This document shows positions 1 through 11,028 of a stretch of 64,000 nt of DNA, in pieces (positions within the stretch are counted from its first letter, which is position 1; each line of letters opens with the position of its first letter). Location of the stretch: the NCBI GenBank assembly GCA_963691655.1, contig OY829327.1:63500079-63564078 (forward strand), given 5' to 3'. A model generated the notes under the pieces. It was not told where the DNA came from and did no database searches. It saw nothing but the letters and a program-made list of their open reading frames with translations. The position numbers and the translations under genes were made by a program. The DNA comes from Toxonevra muliebris. Taxonomy: Eukaryota > Arthropoda > Insecta > Diptera > Pallopteridae.

Positions 1-328
1 TGTATGTTTTCAAACCAGCATTGGCTTTAACTTTTCGCACCAAATAGTCAGAGCACTGGGTTAACCGGGCAGCTTTTCTACCAGATGTGTTTGTAGATCT
101 TTTCAATATGCTTTCTGTTTTCTTGGCTTTCCCAATATCATGTGGTCCTTGTTTTCTTCCTGAACCAGGTTTCCTATCGATGGTCAAATTCTCCTGAAAC
201 TGTTCAATAACATTGGAAACAGTTTGACGGCAAACCTTCAATTCTTTGCCCAATTTTTTGGAGGACCAATTTGGATTTTTTTGAAAATTTTTAATAATTT
301 TAAGACGTACTTCTTTTTCTTCACTCAT
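1..328 (-). CDS. Tc1/mariner (maT-like) transposase, N-terminal part, cut by window edge
   Basis: The minus strand reads open from an ATG at 326-328 to the window edge, about 109 codons with no stop or frameshift. It begins MSEEKEVRLKIIKNF and holds a paired helix-turn-helix of the kind that binds terminal repeats of Tc1/mariner elements: a first HTH around the WSSKKLGKEL and TVSNVIEQF segments, a GRK hinge (GSGRKQG), then a second HTH (SGRKAARLTQCSDYLVRKVKA). The wording is closest to maT/mariner transposases. The catalytic DDE part would lie outside the window. The open frame suggests a fairly young copy. The element lies in an upstream intron of the myosin gene, antisense to it. The subfamily is inferred; the superfamily is clear. 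Confidence 0.8.
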   Translation of the reverse strand, partial: MSEEKEVRLKIIKNFQKNPNWSSKKLGKELKVCRQTVSNVIEQFQENLTIDRKPGSGRKQGPHDIGKAKKTESILKRSTNTSGRKAARLTQCSDYLVRKVKANAGLKTY

Positions 329-504
329 TTTGATCAAACTCACAATAAATCAACATTGTGTCTCTGAGTCCGTGCTTCGCGAAATTTCTTTTTACAACAT
401 AAACTGATGCTTAAGATAGAAGCCGCGATTCGAAGCAGTCTAATGTATATGATAAATTTCGTCCCGTAACTGAGTCAAAATCATAGATCACCCAAATTTA
501 TTGT

Positions 505-870
505 ATACAGTTATTAGTGTAACTACATCCTTATTCCAAAAGATCAAAAAGTGCTACATTATCATATTGTATATCAATTTAAAGAGTTTGGCGAGTAGGT
601 TTGTCAAAAATTAGCAGATTTAAAATCGGTTAAATGAGAAAGAGAGAGAAGACATAAGTAACGGCACCTCTCAGAATGTTCTAACGAATTATCTGCATAC
701 ACACCACCGAGTAGTTTGGTTCTCTTTTGATATTTGGATTTTTCATGAAGAGAATGTTATTCAGGCTTAACGACAAATTTACAAACATCTACTTGATTCT
801 GCTTCTTTTTTTTTCATAAAGAGATTTCTTTCACAAAAAAAAAAAATAGACCCAGTTACCGAGTCCTTAC
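505..870 (+). repeat. Dispersed repeat R1, copy 1
   Basis: This stretch shares long matching blocks, in the same order and orientation, with 31095-31478: a TTAGTGTAACTACA start, a GTGCTACA..TATCATATT block, a GAGAGAGAAGACAT..AGTAACG block, GAATTATCTGCATACAC, CGAGTAGTTTGGTTCTCTTT, and a final CAGTTAC..CCTTACCGACTA. The two copies differ by point changes and small indels. In copy 2 the repeat follows the stop of a gag-like frame, so R1 may be the 3' untranslated part of that element. No coding sequence was seen. Confidence 0.65.
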
Positions 871-1640
871 CGACTAGTGAAAATTAATTTCCATCGTTAA
901 TACAATTTTTCAATAGTATTTTACATTGCCGAGATAAATCCAGATAGATTTAAAAAAAAAAAAAAAATGTGTTAATAATATCAGGGGTAACTGGTCTAAT
1001 TCGGAGTTATGAGCTATTAAATTGAAACATGTCAGCCGATTTGCAAAAGCTTCTTTCTTCAGACGGTTTTTCACATTTTGAACAGCAACTTTCTTGTTCC
1101 TCCCTTCTGTGGTCGGTCGCGCCTCTGCGTTGCAGACTATTTCTTAACCAGGGCAGAAACAATAAAATTGGCTGATTTATACGGCTTTCTACCACGATGA
1201 GGAGCACTTTTCCGTAGCGGAGCTCTTGAATAGGCTGAATGTTCGACAACATGTTATCTAAATATGAAGCGCTTGAATGCGAGACATTCTAAACAAATTC
1301 TGGTGGTTCAGATATAGGTATCAAAGAACGAACTTCAACTTCCGACAATTGATGTATTTCCGACAAGCCTGTATTAACCGAAAAGACAATGTAGACAGCT
1401 GGCTAGGGCGGCAAGAATTAGAAGCGGGAACTGGGGCTATTGCCATTATTGTTAATTGTTTTGAAAACGGATTGTGGTTTTGGTAATGATGTCATTGGAC
1501 CTAACACACGAGTCTCAATTCCACTAAGCACTTGGCCTAGTGTCTTTTATACCGAAATAAATGCGATTAAGACGTGCGCCTGCATTAACCTTAATAAAGG
1601 ACTAAAAAGTGCAAAGATTGTGATCTTCTCTAATTGCTAT
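871..1640. other. Intron DNA with no recognised feature
   Basis: AT-rich sequence with an A-run near 951-967. Short open frames occur (for example minus 1007-1252) but show no family likeness and no splice or start context. I see no gene, RNA or repeat with a partner in this window. Confidence 0.4.
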
Positions 1641-1646
1641 TAGAGC

Positions 1647-1990
1647 GGTAGGGTAGGGTAGGTAGGGTTCATCAGCTTCATACAAAGGCCCTGAGCCATT
1701 TTGTGGTATCGGCTGGACCAGTTAGAAATAAATCATGAAAGCGTGGGCGAGACAAGAATAGCTATATTATTGGCATCCGGTTCCAGGTCTTAGACAGGCC
1801 AAGAAACTTGTCTCTTCTCTCGCTCTCATCCAATCCTCTATTTTAAATAAAGCGGGTTTCAGACTTCACGTGGTTTTCTAAACTATATGGTCAAATATCA
1901 CTCAAGTAAATTAGGTCTGTTAAACGAGACAGGGTGTCGTCTATGTACGAAAGACGACGAGACAACATCCCACTTTCTGTGTGAGTGATT
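1647..1990 (+). pseudogene. Decayed 3' end of a non-LTR retrotransposon ORF2
   Basis: After a (TAGGG)-like run at 1647-1668, the + strand encodes broken pieces that parallel 54446-54929: GPEPFCGIGW, a PGLRQAKKLVS segment, and a nucleotide-level match to the terminal Cys-His knuckle (GTGTCGTCTATGT, then ACATCCCACTTTCTGTGTGA). These are the last part of an ORF2 with an RNase H and zinc-knuckle tail, as in I-type non-LTR elements. Several stops and a frameshift make it non-functional. It sits a few hundred bases before the first visible myosin exon. The DNA from about 1991 to that exon shows nothing further. Confidence 0.6.
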
Positions 1991-2318
1991 TTATTGGAAA
2001 ATCAGCTACAACGCATAAAAACACTCATTCAGATTGAAACGCATCGATAAAAACGGTATGAGAATTGGATTGCATATGAAAAGAGAGTGTGAAAATAATA
2101 TAATAATATAATTATTACTCATGAATGCTTTTTTCACCAAAGAGGGGGTTTTTTGGGGGGATCGCTCTGCAACCCCAGAACTGATTTTTGTGGTTTTCCA
2201 TCTATCATACCCCAACAATTACTGAAAAAAATCGCAGTTAAGAATTTTTATGAACTTTTGGTGCATTTTTTACTCTACCGACTGGGCTATAAACATGCAA
2301 TTTATTTTCATTTTTCAG

Positions 2319-2583
2319 ATTGGTACAAGAGGAAATGATAGTTTTATCACATATGGCCGAACAAATAAATTGCAGGCTAACAAATAACAATGACACCACT
2401 AATGAAGATAATGGTACCCAAATTTTAAATGTTGGCGATACATATCAACAAAACAGTGAATCTGTGGACCTTGACAATTTATTCGCGTTTTTAAGTGAAG
2501 TAACACCAAACTCGTTAACAAATCCACTTTTAGATGAAATAAGCGATAAAATGGATAATCTTGTCCAAGACCTTGATAGTGAG
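2319..2583 (+). CDS. Myo10A: Myosin XV (MyTH4-FERM myosin) tail, first exon in window
   Basis: An acceptor (polypyrimidine then AG at 2317-2318) precedes an open exon that enters with one base finishing a codon and runs 88 codons to GAG, then a GTAAGT donor at 2584 (phase 0). It encodes a linker between the motor/neck and the first MyTH4 domain. It starts LVQEEMIVLSHMAEQIN, is followed by an Asn/Thr/Asp-rich stretch, then DLDNLFAFLSEV, and ends LVQDLDSE. The last part resembles the conserved post-IQ linker of fly myosin XV. Phase and sense continue into 10303. The protein is an actin-based motor that carries cargo in filopodia-like protrusions in Drosophila. The motor exons lie upstream of the window. 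Assignment to class XV rests mainly on later exons. Confidence 0.78.
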
Positions 2584-4300
2584 GTAAGTAATGTGTCCTT
2601 AGTATTTTATTTACCATACATAAGGCATTTTTTTTTTAAGTCGCAACCATTTTATATTTACAAGACGAGAATCGTCTGTAGATAGATGTAAAAGTCTGCA
2701 AAGAATTCAGATCTATGCTTGTGAACCGAATTTTTCATGAGTAGTAACTGGTGAATTCACTGCTGAAATTTCAATACTTAATTTCAGGTCTGAATTCTAC
2801 CATGGTTGAGGGAGACCTGAACATTTTTTTGTTCCAGGCCTGAATTCAGGCTTGATTTCGGAAGAGATGACTGATGATGCTGGGACAGTTACCTCAATAT
2901 ACCGTTTCAAATATTTATTTTGTATGGAAGGTATCAGGCCCACATTAACCTATTCTTGTAGTATTCCACTCGCAATCAAAGTTCTTGTTCTAACTATCAA
3001 TACGGTACTACAAATAATTTAGGAAATACACCGCGGTTTTATCCAGGAGGAAAGTATAAAAAGTCCAGCCAGTGCGAGATATTTTTACGCTAAAACCACA
3101 TGTCCTCCCGGAACCACCGTTAGGTATTACGTCGGAAAGCCGTAATGAGCGTTAAAGCTCAAGCATTAGTAATGGTTTTGTCCATATCAGTTCGGTTTCA
3201 TCGTTGTTTAATAATTGGAATAAGGTTCAAGGTCCATCGATCCATTCTCGGATAACTTCCATTTTCGCTGCCGGTTTCTTTCCTTTCTGGTTGCATTCGT
3301 TGGTCTTTGGTCAAATTTGCCATATAACAAACAAAAATGAAAACTTGGTATTTTTTATTGCAAAAGTATGGCAGAGTCTTAGGTTCTTAGTAGGAAAATC
3401 AAAAATTATAGTTTATCTAACTTTCAATAGCTTTATTCTGAGCTGTCAGGAATGATAATAAATCAAGACGAGATTTCAGCAAGGGTTGTGCAATTGGAAA
3501 ACCGCAACAAGCTTCTGGAGGAGCACATAGACGAACTTATGCTGAAAAGCACTGAATCTGATGTCGTGGTACACTTTCAAGCAGAGAGCGACACCGATCC
3601 AACAGAAAAAGCAAAAGCCATGCGCGTTGGTTAATTGGAGGAGGGCGAAAGAATTTTTGCGACAGGTTATGTGTGGGAGTAAAATTATTCACTTGGGATC
3701 TATCAGAGGGATTGAAATGTGGTAGCGAAAGCGGTGTAAAGGCAATTCAAGAGATGTTCGGAGAACTCCCATCATAATTAAAAAATTATGCGAATGAATT
3801 GCAAAACGTAAACATTAAAGCGAACAAAAAGGCAACGTCATCTGAAACTGACAGCCGAAGAAATCGCTAAGTAGTCGTTAGCGTAACCTCACCCAACACA
3901 GCCGCAAAATTTGAGTGCGCACACAAGAGTCAACTAATTGAGAATCAGAACAACATAGAATTATTAAATTTAAAAATATTGTGTAAGTTATAATGTAGCA
4001 GGGCTAAAAAATAAGCATATATTTGTAGAGTTTTTTAATTATATTAAACAATTTGATATTTTCTTGAAACTCATTTACAAGATAATGGAGAGGTTAGATT
4101 TAAGAATATTTTCATGAATTATGAATTAAAATTTATACCTGCGGTTAAAACAAGCATGGTCGGAAGAGGAAGTGGTGGCGAATTATTTGGTTTTCGTAAA
4201 CAAAGGTTAATTTTAAAATCTTTGAAATGGTCATCAACACATGTCACACCGTACCGACCTATTTAAATTATATTCATTGAACACAGAACTGCAACAAAAA
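2584..4300 (+). other. Intron start, mostly unassigned
   Basis: This is the first part of the 7.7-kb intron. It contains several CTGAATTC-bearing words near 2770-2850 and a + strand open frame at 3452-3634. That frame encodes a short coiled-coil-like segment (ISARVVQLENRNKLLEEHI) and an acidic stretch, then stops. It looks gag-like but I cannot assign it. From 3640 to 4300 there are only broken frames. Confidence 0.4.
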
Positions 4301-4314
4301 AACTAACGGTTTAC

Positions 4315-5284
4315 TGAACACATTAGAATCATCGAATCTAGTACTTATAGGTGACTTTAATGGTATGTTAGGCATGTCGCAAACTAACTTTGTAAGCTGA
4401 GAGGATACATCATCGGTATATACAAAGAGGAACTCTAAGATGAAACCTGTGACACCAAAGGAACTGCAATTCTAGAAGCTGTGGTGGCGACCCTCGTGGC
4501 GAGTAAACTTTTTTTTGCGTAGCAGCATGTGCTTTTATAGACAACTGTTTGGTAACTAGAAGTTTGTGCTCGCAACTTAAAGTATTCAAGATAGCAATGA
4601 AAACGTTCTCTGACCACATGCTGCTGGAAGTTACGTTTTACCTGTGCAAAAGTGGAACTATGGAAAGACAGTTTTCGAAATTTGTATCAGGCAAACCTCA
4701 GTAAAGAGCTCGTAGCTTTGGCAAACCCGAATGCATCGCCAAATACTGAAAGTCCAACAGAAATAATAAAGAGAGCGACACTTCAAACCACTCCATTAAT
4801 ATATGTCAATGGTACCAGCAAGTAAACCTGGTTTGATGTTGACTGCAAGCGAGCTAGAAATGCATCTCTTGCGTTTCTTAGGCTACAATAGTAAGAACGA
4901 ATAACAACAATACGTACAAAACCTTATACGCAGAAGCAAATAAGCGCTTTAAGAACATCAGCCATACGAAAAAGGTATTGTTTAACGAGAAAAATATTGA
5001 GCTTTTAAACAAAGCAAGGTGCTCAGCAGAGTTTTGGAAAACTGTTAAATTACTTAATGGTACAAAAAACACCACTTGATGAGCACTGGGCTCTATATCG
5101 TCAAAAGCAGAAGAAGTATAAAAAGTTAATCCGAGATTCGAAAAGGGCTTCCTTTAGAAATTTTTGCAGCGGTATTGAAGCCATGTCTGAAACAGCTAGG
5201 TTGACGAAAATCCTCAAAATGGGTCAAGCCAACTGTGTTCACTCAAAAAATGTGATGGCACTTTCACGGAATCATAAACCTTAA
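4315..5284 (+). pseudogene. I-type non-LTR element, copy A, endonuclease to linker part
   Basis: The + strand holds scattered ORF2 pieces in order. LVLIGDFNG near 4340 is the endonuclease GDFN motif. A CKRARNASLAFLR-like basic segment lies near 4840, and AEANKRFKNISHTKK then CSAEFWKTVKLLNG lies at 4930-5060. The frame at 5057-5284 reads LDEHWALYRQKQKKY, then IRDSKRASFRNFCSGIEAMS. These are the endonuclease and the basic linker before the reverse transcriptase. Frames change repeatedly, so the copy is dead. A second copy with the same linker is at 48990-51130. The element is interrupted at about 5315 by a MITE-like insertion and resumes at 7219. Confidence 0.72.
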
Positions 5285-5534
5285 TGCTGGAATCTCACTT
5301 TCCGGGCAATTAGTGCCCTATTTCACCAAATACAATTTACAATTTCAAATTTGTGCTTGTGAATTACAATTACAAATGTGTAAAACCATTTTTCGTTGCA
5401 TAAGTTACAATTCTTAAATTCACAAATTTGTAATAAGGTGGCAACAAAAATTGTAAGAGAGCACTTGTAGATTACAGGTGTAAAAAAACGACTGTTCACG
5501 AAATATTTGTATGACTTGTAAATAACCAATTTTT

Positions 5535-6490
5535 TTTTATGTGTAAACATTTTAGCTCACGGTATGGGCAAAATTTCGAATGTGTAAAATGTAAGAATAA
5601 CTGTATCGTAAGATGTAAGATAACTGTAACGTCCAGTTCCCCTCTCGCTCGCACTACTGCGCGGCATGATTGTGCTACTCTAAACAACAAAGAGAAGAGA
5701 GGGAGAAATTAAAATACGAGCGGAGATTGTTTGTTTATATTTCGATCAATTTACTCACACATATATGTACATACGACAACAAAATGTGTGTGCACATTTA
5801 TTCGTGGCAGAATTATTTGTTGGTGTTAAACGTGTGGAGATCGACTATACCATACAAGCAGAGAAGTCGCCGTAGCAAACACAGGCGTTTGATAGGTTTT
5901 GCATTCGGTTAGTTAGATTGGATTAAAATTAAATATTTTTTAAAATATAAAATAAATACAAAATGATAAGTAATAAAGAATCTAGGTTTCAATAAATGTA
6001 TAAACGAAATGTAGTGATAATGATATCAAACCACGGCATTATAAAAATTTTGCTTTGTACATTAACCTTACAAAGGCAACACCTATGGAAATAGCAAATA
6101 TGTTAAACAGAAAAAATCAAACTTATTTATTATAAAATCACTTATTTACTTCAATAAAAATGCATTGTTCCTAATTTTTGCTAAATGCGGAAAGCACTTA
6201 TCGTCGCCTGAGAATTGATTTGGAGTATGTGTGTACAAATTCATACACCTATACGCCAAATCAATTCTCAGGTGACGATATGTAAAATTTTCACATCTAA
6301 TAAAATTTCAAATCGACAGGAAGAAAAACTTAAAGCACGGAAAAAAAAGATGCAATTACAGCTACGTATATGCGAACATATCGTGCCCGATGCATTGAGT
6401 AAAAGAAAAATAATGCAACTACGATTTGGTGCAATTGCAAAATATTTTTGCATTCACAAAACAAATATATGCGATATGGAATAAAAATTT
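5535..6490 (+). repeat. Dispersed repeat X, copy 1
   Basis: It begins near ATGTGTAAACATTTTAGCTC and contains TTCGTGGCAGAATTATTTGT, GTGTTAAACGTG, GAGAAGTCGCCGTAGCAA and TTGCATTCGGTTAGTTAGAT. It ends near ATATGCGATATGGAATAAAA. The same blocks occur at 34565-35195 (same orientation, with an internal deletion) and at 37000-37730 plus 42372-42595 (inverted and split). Small open frames inside are shared by chance between copies and look non-coding. A long hairpin lies at 6199-6280. Confidence 0.75.
6199..6280. repeat. Long hairpin inside repeat X
   Basis: TATCGTCGCCTGAGAATTGA on the left is followed about 40 bases later by its inverted complement ending CAATTCTCAGGTGACGATA, with one or two mismatches. 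An equivalent hairpin, shortened on one arm, is in the inverted copy at about 37167-37219. It may mark the TIRs of a tiny element within repeat X, or an RNA-level stem. Confidence 0.7.
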
Positions 6491-7218
6491 GCATTTGCAA
6501 TGATGCAAGACCATTTGCAATTTATATTGAATTGAGCTGTTATATATAAAAGATAATGATATCTAATAAATTTTTAAGTTTATAAAAGAATTGTTTTAAT
6601 TTGAATTATTTACCTAGCATGTAGATTATACATCAAATCCCTATATATGGCTATACATATGTGAGCTTATGTGCATGGCATTCAGTTGGCTTAACTGTTT
6701 ACACATCAAATATCTTGCGTGCCTTGCACACATCCATTGTTTTTTACAAATTTGTGACACTGGCCAATGAGCGAACAAAACAAAATTTTCGCGGCTTCTT
6801 TGATTAGGGGTATTTCTACCTAAAAATTTTCAAATAATTTTTTTTTAAAACTCTGCTTTATATATCAGTAAAGAAAAATAAAATCATTTTAAAATTTGGT
6901 AGACACGCTCTAGATGCTGATTAAAAACTGTAAGTATAAAAACAGTCTGTTAAAAGTATGATGAAAAGCGAAAAATAAACAATTGTAGCCATTTTACAGG
7001 CGATTTTTTTTTTGTAAGAAATTCATACAAATGTTACAAATTTGTGATTAGTCGTCTGTTTGTTGAAACAAAAAACTACAAAATTGTAACATTTCTACAA
7101 ATTTGTTACTTGTAAACTACAACTAAAAAACCTGTTTGGTGAAACAATTATTGAAAAATTTGTCATTACAAGTACTTGTGATTTACAAGTCCGAATTCAC
7201 AATTGTAGGAATTGGGTG

Positions 7219-9091
7219 AAGATCTTCATCCCCAGTTTGGAACTCGCTCACATACCTAAACAATGGAGGTTAATAAAAGTTATTTTCATTCCAAAAATTG
7301 GAAAGGACAACTATAACAATCCCAAAATCTTTAGACCAATCACTTTGATGTCCTTCTTACTAAAATGAGCGCTGTGTTGAACACCGCATCCTTAGTAAGT
7401 CGTTATTGTTACATCCTCTCTCTTCGTTTCTGCATGCTTACTATTGTGGAAATCTTGTGAAACTGCCCTGCAAAATCTGGTAAGTCGGATTGATCGGGCT
7501 CTCAACAAGAAAGAATACACTATTGGTATTTTTGTTGACAACGCGACTTTTGACGGTATGTGCAATGCAGCAGGTCAGCATGGAGTGAATTCGGTTCTTG
7601 TTAACTGGATTCGCTCAATGCTGTTACATAGACCTATGATGGTTTAAGCTGAATGTGGTCAATCCGTGATTTGTGGCGTGAATAGAGGATGTCCCCAAGG
7701 GGGTGTACTCTCTTCCCTGCTGTGGTGTCTCTGCTTATTTCCCTAGATGAGTCGGGTATCTACACACAGGCCTATGCCGATGATGTTGCCTGCTTAATCA
7801 CGGCCAATCGGTAGGGTATGTTTGTCGAAAGGCCCAAACTGCTCTGAATATGATTAACTCTTGGTGTTGCTCAAACGAGCAAAAACTGGCGTTATTCTTG
7901 TCTCATTTTACCAGTACTCAGAAGAATCACTGTTCAGTTATCCCATAAAGTGAAATATCTAGGAGTCATTCTAGATACAAAACTTCTATGGCGTTCTCAT
8001 GTTGAGCTAAAGGTATCCAAGGCACTAGCAGCTTTTTGTCAATGTAAGGCTATTTTTGGCAAAACATGGGGTTTATTACTATGATTGGACTCGTGATCAC
8101 CCATTCATAGTCTGGTAGAGCAGACTTAATGCTGACAACGTTAGGAATGCTCTTGCCAGACTTCAGCTGACTGTGGCCATTTGTTGTACGGAATCTTTTA
8201 CGACAACACGTGGTCCATCCTTGGATGCATTGCTCAGCTTACCACCACCTGATATTTTTGCTAAAGGAGATGCTGCTAAAGCCATCTGTAGGCTTAAACG
8301 CAATGGGTATTGGTATGACACTTGATGCTGACACTATGATACTGACTTGGACCTAAGAGTTCTATCATTGCCTTCCGATACAATGCCAACAATTCCAGTT
8401 TTAAAACAGCGCTATACAATACAAATTCCGGAGGCCCAAATTTGGTTTTTGCCGGGACTTGGCCCGGGAATTGATTGTAAGCGCATTCACTGACGGCTCC
8501 AAAACAGAAAACGGTTCGGGTTCTGAGATCTTCATTGAAAATTATGGAGTGCACCTTCACTTCTCTCTTTGGGTGTATGCTTCTGTTTTTCAAGCAAACA
8601 TTTTTGCAATCTTCAAGGCAATGGACATTGATAATGGTTGGAGAGAAAAGAGCATCTGTATATTTAGTGACAATCATTCTGCTCTTAAATCCTTGCTTAA
8701 TCCTCTAACTACATTTAAACTGGTTATGCATTGTAAATCCATGCTTGATTGTGTAGGAAAACCAAATAGCCTGCTGTTAATATGGGTTCCTGGGCACTCA
8801 AAAAGGAAATGAATCCGCTGACCTTCTGGCTAGAAAGGGTTTGGAAATTGGTTTCTTGGGCCCAGAACCTGTACTCTCTTTGTCGTCTACAGCCATCAAG
8901 ACCACCACTAATGAGTGGATCGATTAGCCCCAATAATAAATGGTAAGAACTACGACGCTTTAGACAACGTCTAAACAGACATTCTGTTATCACTTAACAG
9001 AAAGAGCTGTAGGCAGCTGGTGAGATTATACACAGGCCACTTCTCTTGTACCAATCATTTGAATATGATTGGCCTGAGAGCGAGTGCCTTC
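7219..9091 (+). pseudogene. I-type non-LTR element, copy A, reverse transcriptase and RNase H part
   Basis: The + strand carries broken ORF2 pieces: a finger segment (WRLIKVIFIPKIGK near 7270), IGIFVDNATFDG (degenerate block A) at 7520, CPQGGVLS near 7690, and YADDVACL near 7770, the catalytic box. Later come the thumb (VKYLGVILDTKLLWR near 7950) and RNase H at 8459-8812: FTDGSKTENGSGSEI, then VFQANIFAI, where the usual catalytic Glu is Asn, then IFSDNHSALKSL and IWVPGH. PQGGVLS plus RNase H place it in the I superfamily (R1/LOA/I). The similarity to copy B (48990-51130) ends near 9091. Confidence 0.75.
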
Positions 9092-9826
9092 TTTCAGAGT
9101 GCCAACCAAAAAACCCGCAGGCTTTGCAACTCTTTGCTCCACCAAGAGAGAGGAATCTCTTCAAGAGTCTGGTAAGGACGACAGCATGCTTGAAGCTGGT
9201 CTAAAGAGCAGAGCTGACAACTTCTACTGCTCCTTCCAGATCTCGCTTGATGTGCAGATTAGAAAGTAAATCACAGCTGAACGAAGCCAGATTTTCTCCA
9301 AACTGTGTGCAGTCCATCTCTTATGAGTGGTAAAGGATTAACTTCAGCACCAAATTGAAATCCGACATATCTGGCATCTAAGAGAAAGTTGTCTCTAAGA
9401 ACCTTCCAGTTTGCAATTCACTGCACTATCATTTCGTTAGAAAGAGTTGGTTCAAGAACCTCCTAAAGTCGGTAGTTGGTATCACAAAAGTGAGTTAGGA
9501 AGATGAGTCCATCTTATGTTGTACAGGCTACTGCCCCAGATAACTTTCTGTGCATTAGCGTCACAACATAATATGAGCCCCATATTCATCAAAGTTCACA
9601 TCGGTTTTATTAAGAGGATTATTAAACTAAATTGATAGCGCGCAATTGTGCACTTTATTCAAAAACTATTTAGTGACTCTCTTTCGTCTTCATTTTTTGT
9701 CACGTCTTCGTTTTTTTTCTGTGACAAGGTCGCATTTAAAAGTATAACCATAAGTCCCTCATTTATTTGCTTAGTTTTCGTTTTTTTTACATTTTTTATC
9801 AAACAATCTTAGGATTTTCTAAATTA
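9092..9826. other. Unassigned DNA after non-LTR copy A
   Basis: At 9092 the match to copy B stops abruptly, so this may be an insertion or old flank. A short + open frame (9084-9269) has no family likeness. The last 200 bases are T-rich. No gene recognised. Confidence 0.35.
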
Positions 9827-10190
9827 ATTTTTGGGATCATAATTTTCGATTTCGAAAAATTTTCAGCCAAAATTTTTTTCAAACCTTGTAGCTCTGTTAT
9901 TGTTGTTTATAAAAGGAAATGTACATAATGCAGAAACATCTTTTTAAATCGGATAATATTTATTAGTAGAGTCACAGTCACAGTTTTGATCGAAATTTCA
10001 TAAAACTTGTGCTGAATTTCTAAAAGCTTCTTATGATTTTAACCCTCTTTCGGCACTAAAAACCATTTTTCGATTTCGAAAATACTTTTTGTTTCATGTT
10101 TCCCTTTATGAAAAGCAATAACAGAGCTGTGAGGTTTGAAAAAAATTTTAGGTGAAAAATTTATAAAGACCGAAAATGATCAAAATTCCA
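9827..10190. repeat. Fold-back (inverted-arm) element
   Basis: The left arm (about 9827-9930) contains CGATTTCGAAAAATTTTCAG, then TTTTTTTCAAACCTTG and GCTCTGTTATTG. The right arm (about 10060-10190) contains the inverted complements CAATAACAGAGCTG, GAGGTTTGAAAAAAA and CGATTTCGAAAATAC. Arms match over about 60-90 bases with scattered mismatches, and the middle is about 150 bases. No coding sequence. It ends about 110 bases before a myosin acceptor. Confidence 0.65.
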
Positions 10191-10302
10191 GAGCTTTCAC
10201 GAGTCATTTCAACTGGAAATTCTAACTATAATAAAAAAAGACTAACGAGGAGAATGGGAGAAATAGTGCAATTGTTAACCTCATGTTTTTTCTCGTTTTC
10301 AG

Positions 10303-11028
10303 CTGGAAATATTTACAAAAAGGGAGATTGAAAATCACAACAATTCTGTATGCAGTAAAGGAATTCCATCGCTTCCTGAACCAACTGTGCCTCCACCTCC
10401 TCCTCCAGCAGCAATAGAAAAGAAAGGGCTAGAGAAAGTGTCAGTAAATCACTGCGAAATCGTTAATGGAAGAGAATTGAAACCAGAACCAATATATGAA
10501 GCAGTTATACCAAAGGAATCTTTAAACCAAAGTACAAATAGGTACGATATATATGCTGCAGAAGATAACCAAAGATATTGTAAGAGCAATGCGAACCAAA
10601 ATGTAGATGCAGAAATTAAAAGTCAGAATGTGATCACTAATCCTGCAACACCTTTTAGTCCGGTATCATCCAAAGCTTATACCGGCCCAAAAACTCATGA
10701 TCAATATACAGATCGTGAGCAGCGTCGAAAACACAGAGTCGAAAAGAAACTATTGGAAATGCATCAAAATACAACTGAAATTCAGAGAGATATTTATAAC
10801 AATGATATGTATTATGATATTCTAGAGTTCGCCGAACATTATTTTAATACTCACGAACGTTCTCCAGAAGGTACAATAATTGCCACATTGACTAGAAAAG
10901 GCAAAAAGTTAAACGATCTAGTCCCTAAATATGAAATGGTTACATTTTTAAGAGGAGAAAAAATTCCATCATCTCATATACACATGTATGATCCTGAAAA
11001 TGTGATTTTAGCTTGCAACATTTTTCGA
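10303..11028 (+). CDS. Myo10A: Myosin XV tail exon: proline-rich linker and start of first MyTH4 domain
   Basis: The acceptor TTTTCAG ends at 10302 and the exon joins the previous one in phase 0 (LDSE then LEIFTKREIENH). It runs 242 codons to a CGA/GTAAGT donor at 11029, phase 0. Residues 1-36 hold a linker and a short PPPPPPA run. Residues 37-150 are low-complexity polar sequence. Residues 150-242 open a MyTH4 domain: YYDILEFAEHYF, then ERSPEGTIIATLTRKGK, and HIHMYDPENVILACNIFR. MyTH4 domains bind microtubules or cargo together with the following FERM domain. The GTG at 10387 is inside the exon, not a start. The MyTH4 core is completed by the next exon 32 kb away. Confidence 0.85.

Larger units (their letters stand above)
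5315..7218 (+). mobile_element. MITE-like insertion with TTTCACC ends, carrying repeat X
   Basis: The left edge reads CCCTATTTCACCAAATAC and the right edge AATTGGGTGAA, so the ends are inverted relative to each other. Inside both ends are many short words built on TTGTAA/TTACAA and CACAAATTTGT. The right 160 bases (about 7055-7215) match 13165-13345 in inverted orientation, which shows this is a repeat family. The insertion separates two halves of a non-LTR element. A copy of repeat X lies inside at 5535-6490. There is no coding capacity. Exact ends and target duplication are not resolved. Confidence 0.6.

Noticed and set aside
1007..1252. Short minus-strand gene
   Set aside because: No family likeness, no start or splice context, and no partner sequence elsewhere in the window.
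6199..6280. A bacterial-type terminator or riboswitch
   Set aside because: The window is eukaryotic and the hairpin belongs to a dispersed repeat.
8294..8677. Minus-strand open frame of 127 codons
   Set aside because: Antisense to RNase H of non-LTR copy A.
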